Below, piece by piece: positions 23,401-34,600 of a stretch of 64,000 bases of DNA. The translations under genes and the position numbers were made by a program. Numbering within the stretch: position 1 is the first letter of the stretch; each line of letters starts with the position of its first letter. Source of the DNA: Porites lobata (taxonomy: Eukaryota > Cnidaria > Anthozoa > Scleractinia > Poritidae). The stretch spans positions 3,159,501 through 3,223,500 of the forward strand of contig CALNXK010000023.1 of the NCBI GenBank assembly GCA_942486035.1, given 5' to 3'. Below the pieces are notes generated by a model. It ran no database searches. It had not been told where the DNA came from and saw nothing but the letters and a program-made list of their open reading frames with translations.

Positions 23401-24385
23401 TTTCTTCGTGAATTAGTAGCTCATTTCTCAATGTGATAATCACAACCGTTTTGCCTAGTCATTGGTTCCTTAATAGGGATTCAAGTGCATGACGTACATC
23501 TGTCAATGACATCTGGGGGTATATATCGTTGTTAAGTACTACATTTCCGTAGATGACTTTATCGGCTTTCGTTTTTTGAAGCACAGAACATGAAATTTAA
23601 AAAAAGATAAAAAGACCTAGTTTTCGTAAAAATATATTTTTAAGAAAACTTGTGGTTCAACTTGACATCAACAGAAACCTTTGAGAAGGAACTATCGAGA
23701 AACGAGCAAGAAAAACAAATGGAAATGTTGATGTTTTCTTAATAAATTTGCAACTTCTCGAAACGTCCCAAAGTTTTAAAAACATTTTTTTGCTTTCTTC
23801 TTTTTTAAAAAAGCAGACCTATTTGGAGTATAGGAAATTTTTAGTCGTTGCCTCAGATAGAGCACATACTAAATTGCCTGAACAAATCAAAAAGAAAGAA
23901 CACAAACAAACACTGAATACAACCTACCAGCTTCCATCACTTGAATAATCCTCGCGTACTGTGCCCCATTGACGTTCGGATAAATATGGTCCCCATTCTC
24001 TCCATTTTTTGTCTGGGTCATTTTTATCTTCATGAAGTCTTCTGTATTCTTCAGGTTTTGTTTTCCACGCCCTGACTGGTTGTGAAAGCTTTCGACGCAG
24101 TAACGCCTTAACTGAAGTCGCAGAATTACTCAGTCTTTCACTGTAATGGGACGTAACTTTGGAGAATTGTGTGTTGAGGTGATTTCGTAAGGTATCAAGA
24201 GACGAAGGGTCACTTATCAGCTTCTCCCGCAACTTGCGACGACCAGTAATACTCGTTTCGTGGGCACACGTTTCTTCTTCAACGTTTTCCCACAGTCTTC
24301 CTAATACTGGCAACGAACGACGACGTTTTTGAGCTGATTTGCTCCCAAATGTTTTTCTTGAGATAGCTCTGATGCCGTTCTCCAT
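13527..24385 (-). CDS. GH63-clan glycoside hydrolase, bacterial/fungal glucosidase type, 13 exons
   Basis: Exons in order: 24385-23928, 21531-21362, 20935-20762, 20183-19837, 19239-18951, 18452-18235, 17367-17099, 16719-16649, 16547-16498, 15962-15600, 14975-14711, 14475-14199 and 13632-13527. They join in frame to 1018 residues. An in-frame TGA lies three codons before the ATG. Residues 1-125 are a basic extension with no signal peptide. The hydrolase part starts near 127 and has GPYLSERQWGTVREDYS (132-148), YFPHDHARSRAYRWGEDG just after it, SRQAYAGLLWSKQFYYY (from 490), YPWYASWDLAFH (from 550), DGTAWMAMY (from 684), NWRGPIW (from 883), ECPTG, and SHQTGWTALVA (from 984). These match GH63-related glucosidases of bacteria and yeast YMR196W-type proteins better than the ER glucosidase I type. 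Asp557 is a candidate acid by position only. The donor after exon 10 is a weak GTTCGT. The substrate is unknown, and the lack of a signal peptide suggests a cytosolic location. Confidence 0.88.
14990..15185. repeat. Interspersed repeat fragment in GH63 intron 10
   Basis: The phrase TAATTATACAGATCTCGAAG followed by GGTGTTGTTC near 15100, and CACACTCCGCCTTCATTCAA near 15152, recur in diverged form at about 33715-33810 and, in part, near 53450-53475. Dispersed copies on different backgrounds indicate a mobile repeat. Its ends were not resolved. Confidence 0.4.
16900..17002 (-). tRNA. tRNA-Phe(GAA)-like gene, 30-nt T-loop insertion, copy 1
   Basis: Read on the minus strand, this is a tRNA-Phe with acceptor GCCGAGA pairing to TCTCGGC, a normal D arm, anticodon stem TCAGA/TCTGA and loop CTGAAGA giving anticodon GAA. 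The A box (TAGCTCAGTTGG) and B box (GGTTCAAATCC) are intact. A discriminator A and a T5 run follow the 3' end. The gene is 103 nt where 73 is expected: exactly 30 extra nt lie after position 57 of the T-loop. The insert can fold as its own short hairpin around GCATG. Removing it restores a canonical T arm (CCTGG, TTCAATC, CCGGG). It lies in GH63 intron 7. It could be a functional gene with a T-loop intron, a tRNA-derived repeat or a pseudogene. Confidence 0.75.
17804..17906 (-). tRNA. tRNA-Phe(GAA)-like gene, 30-nt T-loop insertion, copy 2
   Basis: Same length, same 5' half and same insertion site as the copy at 16900-17002. The insert differs at a few positions (GGAGAGTTCGCATGAGCTCT against GGAGGGCTCGCATGAGCTCT) but keeps its hairpin. 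A run of nine T follows the 3' end on the minus strand, a good RNA polymerase III terminator. It lies in GH63 intron 6 in host orientation. The flanks differ from copy 1, so it is not simply part of a large local duplication. Confidence 0.75.
19477..19649. mobile_element. Short MITE with TAGGCCACTTCCGAGTTCC ends
   Basis: The left end TAGGCCACTTCCGAGTTCC is matched by the inverted GGAACTCGGAAATGGCCTA ending at 19649, with one mismatch. It lies in GH63 intron 4. A partial relative with the same left end lies at about 53342-53420, including the shared phrase GTGCACAACCTTT. Confidence 0.75.
19690..19790. repeat. Fragment of the fold-back family seen at 62628-62842
   Basis: The stretch ending AGCCCAGAACAAGGATTTCA then GTGCTGTTTC closely matches 62797-62830. 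Only this side is present here, so it is a partial copy in GH63 intron 4. Confidence 0.5.
20423..20525 (+). tRNA. tRNA-Phe(GAA)-like gene, 30-nt T-loop insertion, copy 3
   Basis: The plus-strand copy, in GH63 intron 3 and antisense to the host gene. It is again 103 nt, with the same acceptor, D and anticodon arms and the GAA anticodon at 20456-20458. The insert follows T-loop position 57 and reads AATCCGGAG...CTCCGAATC, so its ends pair by GGAG/CTCC and an inner CT/AG. A T6 run lies about 8 nt downstream. Substitutions relative to copies 1 and 2 fall in the insert, while the tRNA part is the same by eye. That pattern is what constraint on the tRNA body would give. Confidence 0.75.
21532..23927. 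other. GH63 intron 1, no feature recognised
   Basis: The 2.4-kb first intron is AT-rich, with A/T homopolymers near 22070-22095 and 22400-22425. I see no exon, tRNA or clear transposon end in it. Confidence 0.45.
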
Positions 24386-27300
24386 AATCCTTCAATGAGG
24401 TAGTGGAACAAAGCTGCAAGTAAAACACTCCACCTTCGCACTGGTCTGCCTCTTCAGAACAAACCACAGACTTTTATAGGAAATCTATAATGTTTTGGTA
24501 GAATAAGTATAACATGACATTGACATAATTCCGTTGTTAATTCAGTTACCTAAGTGAAGTCAGCAATTTTTTTCACCGGAAAGCGCCAATAAAATCGCGA
24601 GATTAGTTCGGTGTGAGAAATGCACCACACGTGCTTGATGAGTGGGAAGTGTTGTGCTGGGAATGAAACTTAATGCCACGTGGTTGAAAAGTGTTTACAG
24701 CGGTGGAAGTTCATAGCAGAAACAAAAATATCTCCGCAAGAGACACGATACTTTGTTTTGAACATTGTTAATATCCCGTTGATCAGTGAAGGTCAAAATG
24801 AGTTTACTCTGGTCACAGGGGTTAGCTTTTTCAACTGAAACCTATGCAACTATTAAAACACATTATCGCTCAAACATAAAAAAATAAAGTCGTAAAAGAG
24901 GTTTAACGCTCGTTTTAACGCTCGAGAGATGTACCTAAAACGCTGCATTATAAGCCCGTGACTCTTTATCATGGACTCTGGTTCCAAAGTGAACACTGGA
25001 AGCTTCAAGATCAAACTTTAAGCAAATTAAAACCCCCTGAATTGACATTTTGAAACAACCTTGAAAAGTAGTCATTAGCAGATGAAAGTACTACCATAAA
25101 GATGACTGATTTTATTTGAAAGTCACACCGTAGGATTTCATGCACAGACACAAAAGTTAGACTGACCACTGTCTGCATTGTTCACGGAGAGAGAGCAAGG
25201 GTTAAAGTTAATCGAAGTTTAGCCTCACGTGAGATGATCTGATAGTGAGTGGTCACTACGGCCTGGCCGCCAGCCCGTTGGTACGATTTTCAAAAGGGTC
25301 AGCAGACCAAAGGCTTTGGATGTACTCATTCATTCACTGCCTACACGTGAATTGATAAGGTTCATTTGCCATTGTTAAGTTGACCGATGTTTCGAACACC
25401 CGACTAGCTATCAGTACAGTTGAAACTGAATGACATCGTAAAGGCAAAGCGCCCCGGCAGCCCAAACACTTATTTTGCGCTTTCTTCAGGATGATACCTG
25501 CAAGTACGTGGACCTTCAAACTTTTTTATGCTCCATTGTACTTGCTTTTACTGCATTAACTAAAGTTTAATTTCAATTATGTCAAAAATTAAATGTATCC
25601 CTCCAGGAACGTCACATCCTCTCTGTCCTTAAAGCCATTAAATTGTGTTACAGACCATTTTCCCCTCAAATAAGTAAATTAGCGGCTGGCCCCCACAAGT
25701 TACCGGATTGACGCAACCCGTGCTTGTCTTGTGATTGTAATTTGATGCCACCCAAACATAGCATATTGCCGCGAACACGTACACATATTTTGATGTAGAC
25801 AATGCTCATAAACGATGCCTATTCTGCTCGAACGTTTACACACAAACCTAAAATCTGCTCTAATTCTGCTCGTTAAACCAAAAAAAAATTCGACCTTTTG
25901 GGCCTTTTGTGAATTATTTTCGCAAACATAGTAGGAAGCCTAGGCCTCAGTAACAATGTAACATGGTGAATTATTTTTATTACGATCTTACATCTTGTTT
26001 TTCATTTTCTCTGGAACAGCATCAGTTTTACTGATTTTCTGTTAATATTCTGCCTAAATTCCACTCGAAAATGCCCTATTCTGAGGTAGAGTGTTCGCGT
26101 AAAATGTCGCTGATTCTGCCCTAATTTTGTCGGAAGAAGAAATTAAAATATGCATAGATCAGTGATAGATGCCACAGTTTGACGCGAGACAACAATCATT
26201 GAACACTGAATCATTCAGCGACCCTTACGAAGCATATTTTAATCGGAAACTAACCTTAATCTCATCCACCTATATCTATCTCAAAAGGGTAGCGCGAGGC
26301 TTTTACGACTTCCCGTAATACGTGGCTTTAGATTTTCGTGAAAACAGGTTCCGGCCGCGTTGTCAATTGTTTCCGAGAGAGCCACAGTAAGAGAACAAGG
26401 GCAAGTACGAAATCAGGAAAAGCCCTAAGCTAATGCAATAATTTCACAGTCGAGTTTCAATGCTTTGCCAGTTTTGTTAAATTACTACACTGTTTTGAAT
26501 GTTCCTGACTGGAAGAACTGAATCTAACAATTTGATAAAATCCATTGGAATGATGGAACACTCAGTCAACTTCCAGTCAGTCAACTTTCTTAAACCTTCA
26601 ACGCTTTAAATGTCGACGCCTTTTCAGTGAAGAGAGTGTCTTCGAAGAAAGTGTTTCATTTGTAATAAATGAAAATATACTCGAATCCCGGTTAGACCTG
26701 ATTTTTTTTCAGCAGTCTGGTTCAACATGAAATACGACCATCACATCAACATTCTGCGGAGTTCTCAAGAAACACTCCGGAATCTCGCAGCTCCGGAGGT
26801 CTGAGTTTTCGAGGTCGTCATAGTTTTCGTGACACCGGCCCCATTTTCATTCGCAGTTCATGTATATGATTTAACAAAGCCGTTGAAACAATTTTTTTGA
26901 AAAAGATAGCCTTTAAAGTTTTGAACGGTGGTGAAGGTATTCACATGTAACACGCATCCATCATGCAATAGGAAAAGAGCAAAGAACATTATCGAGAATG
27001 AAAGTTATAAGAATTTTTGTTTCTTTTGACTCTGTCGATTGGTGAAATGGTCATCTGAATAAGGCAATCAATACAGGAGAAAGGCCCCGGACTAGACGAA
27101 GACAAGTGCAGTTCTCAGTTTGTTGTTGGTTCTCTCCCTTGCTCCGAAAAATTTTTCTCCGTGTTCTCCGGTTTTCGCCTCTCCTTAAAAACCAACACTT
27201 CCAAATTCCAATTCGATCTAGAACGCACAACACATTTTAAAGCAAGTTCTTAGAACTCCTAAGTGCTTTACGGGAAAAGAAATCACATCATATTGCTTAG

Positions 27301-28296
27301 GAGATTAGGCCTTACAATTGGGACCTTCTGTGCTGTGACATCTTATTTTTGCTCCCTTTTAAGATGGTGTAACCTTTGTCACAAAGACCTCTTCCTGCCA
27401 CTTAGGATTTTCAAACGCAGACACATTGGTTTTGAAATTTTGCTGCAACGAAGTTCAGGAGGAAACAGTATCTGAAGGAAATCTCTGATATTTGTTTGTT
27501 TGGTTTCTCCGCGGTCTTGAACGGTTACATACAGCGATTCCATTCAAGGACTATTAACAAGGCACAACCGAGGCCAGGCAATTCACACCGGTTTCCACCA
27601 TTTTAAGGGAATCGGTCAGATTTCTCCTAAGTAATTTATTTTTAATAACAAAATTTCCAAGTAGAAATCTCGAAAAAGGTTTGGACAGTCAGTAAATATC
27701 CTGTCTTAATCCCTCAGAAACCCAGGAAAGGGGACTTTGAAGATTTCAAATCCATGCATGTACCCCCTCCCCACCTGACCCCCCCAGAAGCTTGCGCTTT
27801 CGGCGCTCGTTTAGGAACAGTCGGTCGATATTCATTCTAGATCCGCACCTGACCCTAATGGAAAGATTGAAGGTATTGACGTTCAGAGACTGCTGTTCAA
27901 AGAGGGCCGCTCGCCCTAGCCTAAAGCTAGAGATAAAAATATGACATTCTGAACAAAAGAGTGAACACTATATGAGAAAGCAGACCCAAGCAGTCGGAGC
28001 TTTCTTCATCGGAGATTCTTACTGATACAGTTCTGCTTGTGTAGACTAAATATGTTGGCATTAAAGACCAGCGAGGAAAAACCTTCGACTTTCCCTACAC
28101 GGATTTATTCAAAACTGATTTTATCAACTGAATATATGGAAGGGATATTATCTTTTAGTGGAAACCTACTAAAAGATAAAAGAACTGCGGGCGGTTTTAA
28201 TTAATCAACTGAGAAAATGTTCACCGATGAAGATTTGTTGAAACAAGTTTAATGCATTACAAACATGCGGAAGTACTGTTGGTTATCTCGTGGTAA
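24386..28296. other. Intergenic, no gene seen
   Basis: Upstream of the GH63 start codon, so its promoter and any non-coding first exon should lie here. The short open frames (for example 25334-25519 and 27051-27233) have no recognisable domain and no exon-like neighbours. I see no strong repeat structure by eye. Confidence 0.4.
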
Positions 28297-28350
28297 GTGA
28301 TCACGTGCACACGCACGTGATCACGTGCACACGCACGTGATCACGTGCAC
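28297..28350. repeat. 20-bp tandem repeat of palindromic E-box sequence
   Basis: GTGATCACGTGCACACGCAC is repeated exactly at 28297-28316 and 28317-28336, with a 14-bp partial third copy to 28350. Each junction forms a palindrome centred on TGATCA flanked by CACGTG motifs (E-boxes). It could be a cluster of bHLH factor sites or simply a short tandem repeat prone to cruciform formation. Confidence 0.85.
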
Positions 28351-29820
28351 GTCTCACTTAGGGGTGTTTTCCTTAGGGATGATCCAGCTCAGGATCAGTG
28401 ATCTAAGATCACGTACTCGAATCTTACCACATTGACATAGTACATAAAATGAACCGATGTATCCTCTCCCCGTTTGGATTCGTCCTTTGATGTTGTATGA
28501 TCTGAGTGATCTGGAATCACTGGTCCTCATTCGCTTCATCCCATTGGGACGCACCCTTGGAATGTGGACATCTTACAAAGAGCGCTTTCATGACTGAATT
28601 TTTTTTGTCTCAGGCAAACCACCATGAGACAACAGTGTTAATCATTTCAGTCAGCTGAAGTCAGTAATTGTATGTCCGGCATTCTTACTTATGTATACTC
28701 TTCTCTCTTGGTATACTACCATCACGAACTCACCTAGAATATAAAACACTTTGGGACTGGTCTATGAAAATGAATAGGCACTCGGGGCGTGTGGGGTGTT
28801 TCTCTCGTCCTCCCACCCATCCCTCTTTTAACATCCTTTTCCCTCCACCACTTTCTCTTGTCTGATGTTGGTGGTGCAACAAGCAACTGTTACTTCGCAG
28901 TTTTTTTTATTTGTCATGGCAAAAACGCATGTCGATCGAGTATGAGACAGGGTCGGGAAACAGTTACGAAACAATTTTATCCTGGGAAGCATCCTTGCGG
29001 TTCCTCATGTTTACATACCAGTATTTTGTGTCTGAAGTGTCTCCTTGACTGACTCAGTTAAGGATAATTCAATGCTTGTTTTTCAGTGAGGCAGGCTATT
29101 TTTGGGTCATTCAGTTAAGCGTGTGCATGAAATGTAAATCGTCACGTGTGTGAGAGATTTTCACGAAAACAACTCCGTTTGTGCACGCATCCACTAGTCC
29201 GCACGTGATTGAATTCGCGTGGCGCGATCATAGTAAACAACAACGTTTACGGAAAAAAAATATATGCAATAAAATGGGTTTTGTTTTGACATTGAAGGCT
29301 AGATGCTTGACTTTGTTTTTTTCCTACAATTCTTGACATTTTTTTGCTAATGGGTAGCGATGAAAAAGTTTCAGTTTAATTTCTACCCTTTTCTGGCTGT
29401 TACGAAAATGCTTGCATGATTTTCTTCCCTTGTCCTGCCATGGTTTTAATTAAAATTAGCTTGTGAAGTTTAATTTACATAATTAGATGGTGGTTTCACC
29501 GAGACAACTTCAGCCTCGGAAGCCTCAAAACGTTAGTTTTATTTGTACACAAGACCTCAGCACCTATATAGAAGTCTGAACAAAGCGGAGAACCCGAGAC
29601 TGAAAGTGTCCAGTTTCCAGCTGAGTTTCAGGAAAGGTAAGAGGCATGAAATCCACGGATGAGTTTCTAACAAGTTTTAATTCACAAATACGCTTAATTC
29701 ATTTATCTGTTTTTTTATTTTGCCACACAAAATATATTAGAGCTAATAGAATTAAAAGCGTAATAAATAGATAAATAATGTTAAATCAAAATTAGTATAC
29801 AGCTGGGAAGGAGTGAATGT
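28351..29820. other. Intergenic, no gene recognised
   Basis: The open frame at 28354-28554 (-) overlaps a zone rich in GATC and TGATCTG inverted words and shows no domain. The remainder is unremarkable AT-rich sequence. Confidence 0.4.
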
Positions 29821-29960
29821 GAGGGGTATAGAATGGTAAGTTCGAGACTTTGTGAGACTGCGAGACCATGGTTGCAAAATTCGAGACTGAGACTCAAGCG
29901 TTTTTACCAAATCCGAGCCCGAGACATTACTTCCAAAAAATCAGAGCCCCAGGCTCTAAG
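29821..29960. repeat. GAGAC-rich interspersed repeat
   Basis: The phrases TTCGAGACTTTGTGAGACTG, CGAGACC, TTCGAGACTGAGACTC and CCGAGCCCGAGAC recur over about 140 bp. This looks like a degenerate short repeat. No family assignment is possible. Confidence 0.4.
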
Positions 29961-30609
29961 CGCCGAAAAATATGAGATAATGGTACAAATATTCTACTAA
30001 TAGTAGAATTCAGCCTCGTGAATGAGTAGTGTAGGAGCTGTTCGTAAGGTCTCTTCTAATTGGTCGCAGGAAACAATGGCACGTCATTCTTCCAATTGTT
30101 TTAGTACTGTTTGCGGTCAGGGAAACGCAGCATTGGTGACTTATCTTCCAAGCAAGGTGTTCCCAGAACCGAAATTACATGATAAACTTCTGTTTTGTTT
30201 TGACCTCCACTATCGTAATTTATTGTCATGAAAATTTGACTTTACTGACTTGATGTGTATGTAACAAAGACTGGGAATTGCCACGTGATGATTATAGTTT
30301 GCCCGATTCATCCTTACAATCTTGTTCTTTTAAGTGTAAATAATGTAAATGTTAGTCGTTTAGATTGCAACTCTTGTATTTCATTCATTGCATTATAGGT
30401 TTTCTTTTATAAAATTCGTTAGTTTTCAATTTTGTTATGGTAATTTATTGTGTTTTAGGCTTTTTTCAACTTTTTAAAATTTAAATTCGTAATGTAAAGT
30501 TTTATTAGATAAAGGGCCCCCCTGAGGCCAGCCTTTGAGCTGAATGGGCAACCCGGTTGAGGCTTTACTCACAAAATGGCAACGTGTTACTTACTAGTAG
30601 TCGTTACTA

Positions 30610-30978
30610 GGGAGTTTACGCAACGACGGCGACAGCTACGAAAACCTCACTTAAAAAGTGAATTTGCGCTGCCTCAAACTTTACCGCCCTTATTTCATCT
30701 CGTTTAATTCGTCAAGTGTTGGCAAACTTTTTTGTAGTTGAATTCTAAAAGGACTGCATCGATGTTCAGGAAAAGAAAAAGAAAGTTGTTGCTTTTTGTT
30801 CCCGTCCTCGACAAAACGTAAAATTAGGCAGTTTCACGTTGTAGTCGTGCAGCGACGGCAGAGAAATGTACAAAAAAGCCTGTTACACGTTCAAAGTAGT
30901 TAATTTGCTTGCCTAAACCTATTGCTTTTTTGCCGTTCTCGTTGCCGTCACCGTCGCCGTCGTCGTTGCTAAACTCCC
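30610..30978. mobile_element. MITE, GACGGCGACG-ended family, intact copy
   Basis: The left end GGGAGTTTACGCAACGACGG and the right inverted CGTCGTTGCTAAACTCCC bound a 369-bp non-coding element. Inside, in reverse orientation, are the family phrases AATTAGGCAGTTTCACGTTG and AACCTATTGCTTTTTT. It is the same family as 3768-4673 and 49953-50317. Confidence 0.75.
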
Positions 30979-33900
30979 TGCTACCACACAACTACAACGG
31001 GGCTTATAGTGCTGAGGGATTACTGAAGCAAAATCCTGAAAGTAAATCGCGATTCCTTCCATCAAATTTTACTAACTTCAGGGGTACCAAAGATGACTAG
31101 AATGAGATAAAGTGACACTTTTGTACGTCTACGTTGACATTTTTCATGGCGTATGCTATCTGTATTGTAATAGAGTCCGATTCTCCCTCCACACCTTTAT
31201 GTTTCCTTCGGCAGTTCTTTGAACGCCCGTTAGTGAGTGACCCGACCGTATCCCTTTAACAGCCAGTTTTCGCCTATCATCTGTAAGTCGTACAGAGAAG
31301 ATGATAGAGCTAGGCATGGCAGTCATAAATAATAGACGTTTCGCGACCATAACAATCCCTTACCCGGACCCTCTTTGAGTTGTTTACACCCAAAACTGTC
31401 TATTTACTAAGTCTGTATATGAACTGATTACCTTCGTAGATTTTTCTTCACGAGTTCCTTTTGTATGTTATTTGCCTCCAAACAACTCTGATCGCGGTCA
31501 ATTCAGCGTGCTCAAAAGTCTTTACGGTGGTTTAAGGTCTTAAAAGTTTAAGACCGTGACCTTAGACGTGATACACGTTTATGCTACAGCCGCTGCATGC
31601 ATACTTGCTGCACTGTCGAGCCAAAACTTGTTACATGCTATTTGGCGGTGGAGGTTGGGGGTTAGGGAACACACCGCTCAGTTGTGCGAGACCCAGTTTT
31701 ACTGACGCCATTTCAACCTTGACCTTAACATTCCTTTGACACATGCTGCAGCAAATAGCGGGATCGTTTGAACTGGTTTGCTTACGGGGTCAAAATTTGC
31801 CTTTTAGCAGATCCAGGTAGAGGCATATAAAGGAATCTCGTTGGTGGTGCGAAACGTAACAACTTTTTGAAACTTTTTTTCGTTCCTTTTTTTATTATTA
31901 TTCACAAACGCTTGATAATTTGGAATTCATTGTAGTTAAAGTTATCTCGGGAAAAAGGGACATCCTCCCACGATTCAACTTTCAGAAGCGTCTATACGAC
32001 ATCTGGTCTTGCGCATGCTCCTAATTATCTCGCCTTGACCGAGTTGGCCCTGCTGGGCGAGCTAAGTGTTTATATCAAGGTTGGCCAGGCTAGGAGGGTG
32101 ATCCTACCATCGAAAAAGGGTGACCCAGCTAGGCGGGTCACTCTTCTAGCTAAGCCAACTTTTTGTTTCTCCAGGAGCCTATCACCTGGTTTCTCATGTG
32201 AACGGTTCGCAAAGTTTTCTAAGGAAATGTATGAAGAGTTGGCTCCCGCCCGGGGTAGCTCGAGTGGGCAGGTCACCCCTCTGCCCCGGAAAAGATTTCT
32301 CCATGTAAATGGGGCCTGAGTAGCTTTCATCGGTTTTATGAATGGTGCGGGATGACGGCACCTAACTTATAATTTCAAGGATCTTAGACTCGGATAGAAC
32401 ACGCACGCCACAAGCTGGGGACATAGTTCCAGCGACTTTTGCCGGCCCCGATGCGTGACCAGAGGGCGTTTAAAACACCAAAGGGACTCTGCTCTTGCTG
32501 TAGGCTCCAAAAGTGTGGAACATGACCTTAACAAATGATACAACCCTCTCCATAATGTTTTTACTGAAACTTAAACCTTTTCAAGAGTTTTTACTGTTTT
32601 AGGGACCTTTTAATGGTGCGTTTTGCCATCGTGATAGCGCAAAGTAAAGTACACCTAAGCTCAATTTGCGCTATGTAATTATATTATTTATGCTTCAATT
32701 TCTCCAGTAGAAATGCGAAAGAAAAAACTTGGCCGTATAAGCCAGTTGGCGCTATGTAACTTATATTATTTTAATTCGTATTTCTGCAAATTAGCTCGTT
32801 TAAAGCCCTGCTAAGCTAAAATTTGGGGTGAATGTGCCAGTGATGGCCAAAAAACAATGACACAATTTACTAAACTATGTAAAAGGATTTTTAAAAAAGA
32901 CATTCAGTAGCAGTAAACCATATAGTTTCCTCTATTGATATCTTGCTTGCATTTTTAAATCTTCCTTAATTAATACAAACACTGTTTAAAAATTAAAGCA
33001 AACTGCAAATCTCTTATGAACACTAGCTTGAAAAAAATAGCCGACATTTCGCTATTTTTCTTTGGCTCTCTCGATCGGTTGAGCCGGAAACATAGACAAC
33101 AAGGAAAGACTTAGCCTAGGGGCGAATCCGAAGACTTGCAATTCCGAGAAGCCCGTCTTTGATAGAGTTGGCCAGTTCACCTAATTACGCCTGTGTTACC
33201 ATCTGCCATCCTCAGGTATCCGCGGACCGGATACCTAAGGATGGCGGATGCGGATGGGAAAATGCGGATGGAAAAATGCGGAAAGTGCAAAATATTTCGC
33301 AGTTTCGCAGATTGGCTAAAAACACGCACATTATTCACCATAACCAGCCGACTGTTGACCAAATTTAGAAGAATTTTGCGATTAATCAACCGATGACGTC
33401 AAAAGTGCAGCACTGTTGCAGGTTAATGCACCGTTAACCGAGAAGACCTGGAGACAAGGTTGAGTTGTTTTGGTTGTGAAATTAAAAAAGTGGCCGAACA
33501 GTCGGCGGAACATTTTACTTGTTTCACGACGAACTATTGTCTAAAAAAAATAGCAAGAAGACAACTCGACAGACGACATCTGCGATTTGGAGGCGCTATC
33601 GAGGTGAACTTAACATTGACGAAGGTAAGCATGTTTTATCTTGTTTTTCAACTAGGAATTATTTTAAATGAATAATAAAGTAATTAATGAATTCAGCTTT
33701 CGTAGGATATAAAGAATTATGCAGATCTCGGAGGGTGTTATCCACACACACCCCTTGACCTGCATAATTCCTCATATCCCACTCAGCCTCCTTCATTTAA
33801 ATGCTAATTGTTCAGAGCTCTCATGCGAGAAGCTCTTTAAAGCTAGCTTCAAGCTATTTTTCTTGACCGAAGCTGGCAATTATTTTACTTGGTACTCATT

Positions 33901-34111
33901 ATCTATCTTCTCATTGGCTAAGAGCCTACAGTTAAATTTGGAAATAAGCGCAACCTAAATAAATGAAAAATTAATCCTATGGCATCAGTGTGCAAAAAAG
34001 GAAAAACGCTCATTGCAATACTTTCATGCGGTGGTGCTCGCGCTCTAACTAAAGCATTATGCCAAAGATGAAGCCGACATATTGAGTCTAACCCTAAGTT
34101 TAAGGTAAGTA
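30979..34111. other. Intergenic, repeat-rich, no gene recognised
   Basis: The stretch at 32035-32330 is open on both strands and reads like an interspersed repeat, not a gene. A near-perfect hairpin lies at 33206-33245. GCGGATG-type units repeat at 33240-33285. Around 33715-33900 are fragments of two repeats seen elsewhere, including the B-block phrase TTCAAGCTATTTTTCTTGAC. Confidence 0.4.
33206..33245. repeat. Hairpin, ~18-bp arms
   Basis: GCCATCCTCAGGTATCCG is followed, after CGGA, by CCGGATACCTAAGGATGGC. The arms are complementary apart from one position and a single extra base. No terminal duplication was identified. Confidence 0.6.
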
Positions 34112-34600
34112 CAGTCGAACCTCTCTACTACGGCCACCTTGGGGACAGAACTCAAGGTGGCCGTAATGGGGAAATAGGATTGTAATATGACAACTTTTTT
34201 ATTTTGCTAACTCACGCTTACTGTTTCCAATAATGGTAATAATCCAAAAAAAAATTGAATTATATTTTAAATCAAAATGTTAACGTGACAAAACGAGAAA
34301 GCTTCGCAACATTCGCTATAAGTACGGTAGACAATTTATGTTTACTGCAGCAGTATAAATGACACAAAATCAAAATACGATTGCCGCGATTAATCATCAA
34401 CGCACCATACGAATAAAATTCCATGTTGACCATTCTTGACTTTTTCATTAGTCGCTGAAAAAAACTGGCCGTTGTCGAGAGGCTTTTTGGTAGTTAAAGA
34501 CACGCTTTAGTGGCCGTTGCCGTTGCCGTTGCCGTTGTGGGAGATGGTCGTTGTAGAGAGGTGTTTGTTGTGGAAGTGGCCTTTAGTGGAGGTTCGACTG
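34112..34600. mobile_element. Tc1/mariner- or pogo-like MITE, TA target
   Basis: The ends are CAGTCGAACCTCTCTACTAC and the inverted AGTGGAGGTTCGACTG, flanked on both sides by TA (34110-34111 and 34601-34602). A (GCCGTT)n run lies near the right end. Truncated right-hand parts of the same element recur at about 41120-41290, 43970-44108 and 46770-46922 as part of the A block of the tandem array. The junction between B and A blocks therefore lies within this element. There is no coding frame. Confidence 0.75.

Noticed and set aside
24279..24467. Alternative minus-strand start upstream of the GH63 exon 1
   Set aside because: It is in a different frame from the conserved exon; the true frame has an in-frame stop just before the ATG at 24385.
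28297..28350. CRISPR-like array
   Set aside because: The units are directly abutting with no spacers, and the surroundings are eukaryotic.
32035..32330. Protein-coding gene open on both strands
   Set aside because: Openness on both strands reflects base composition of an interspersed repeat; no motif, splice sites or neighbours support it.
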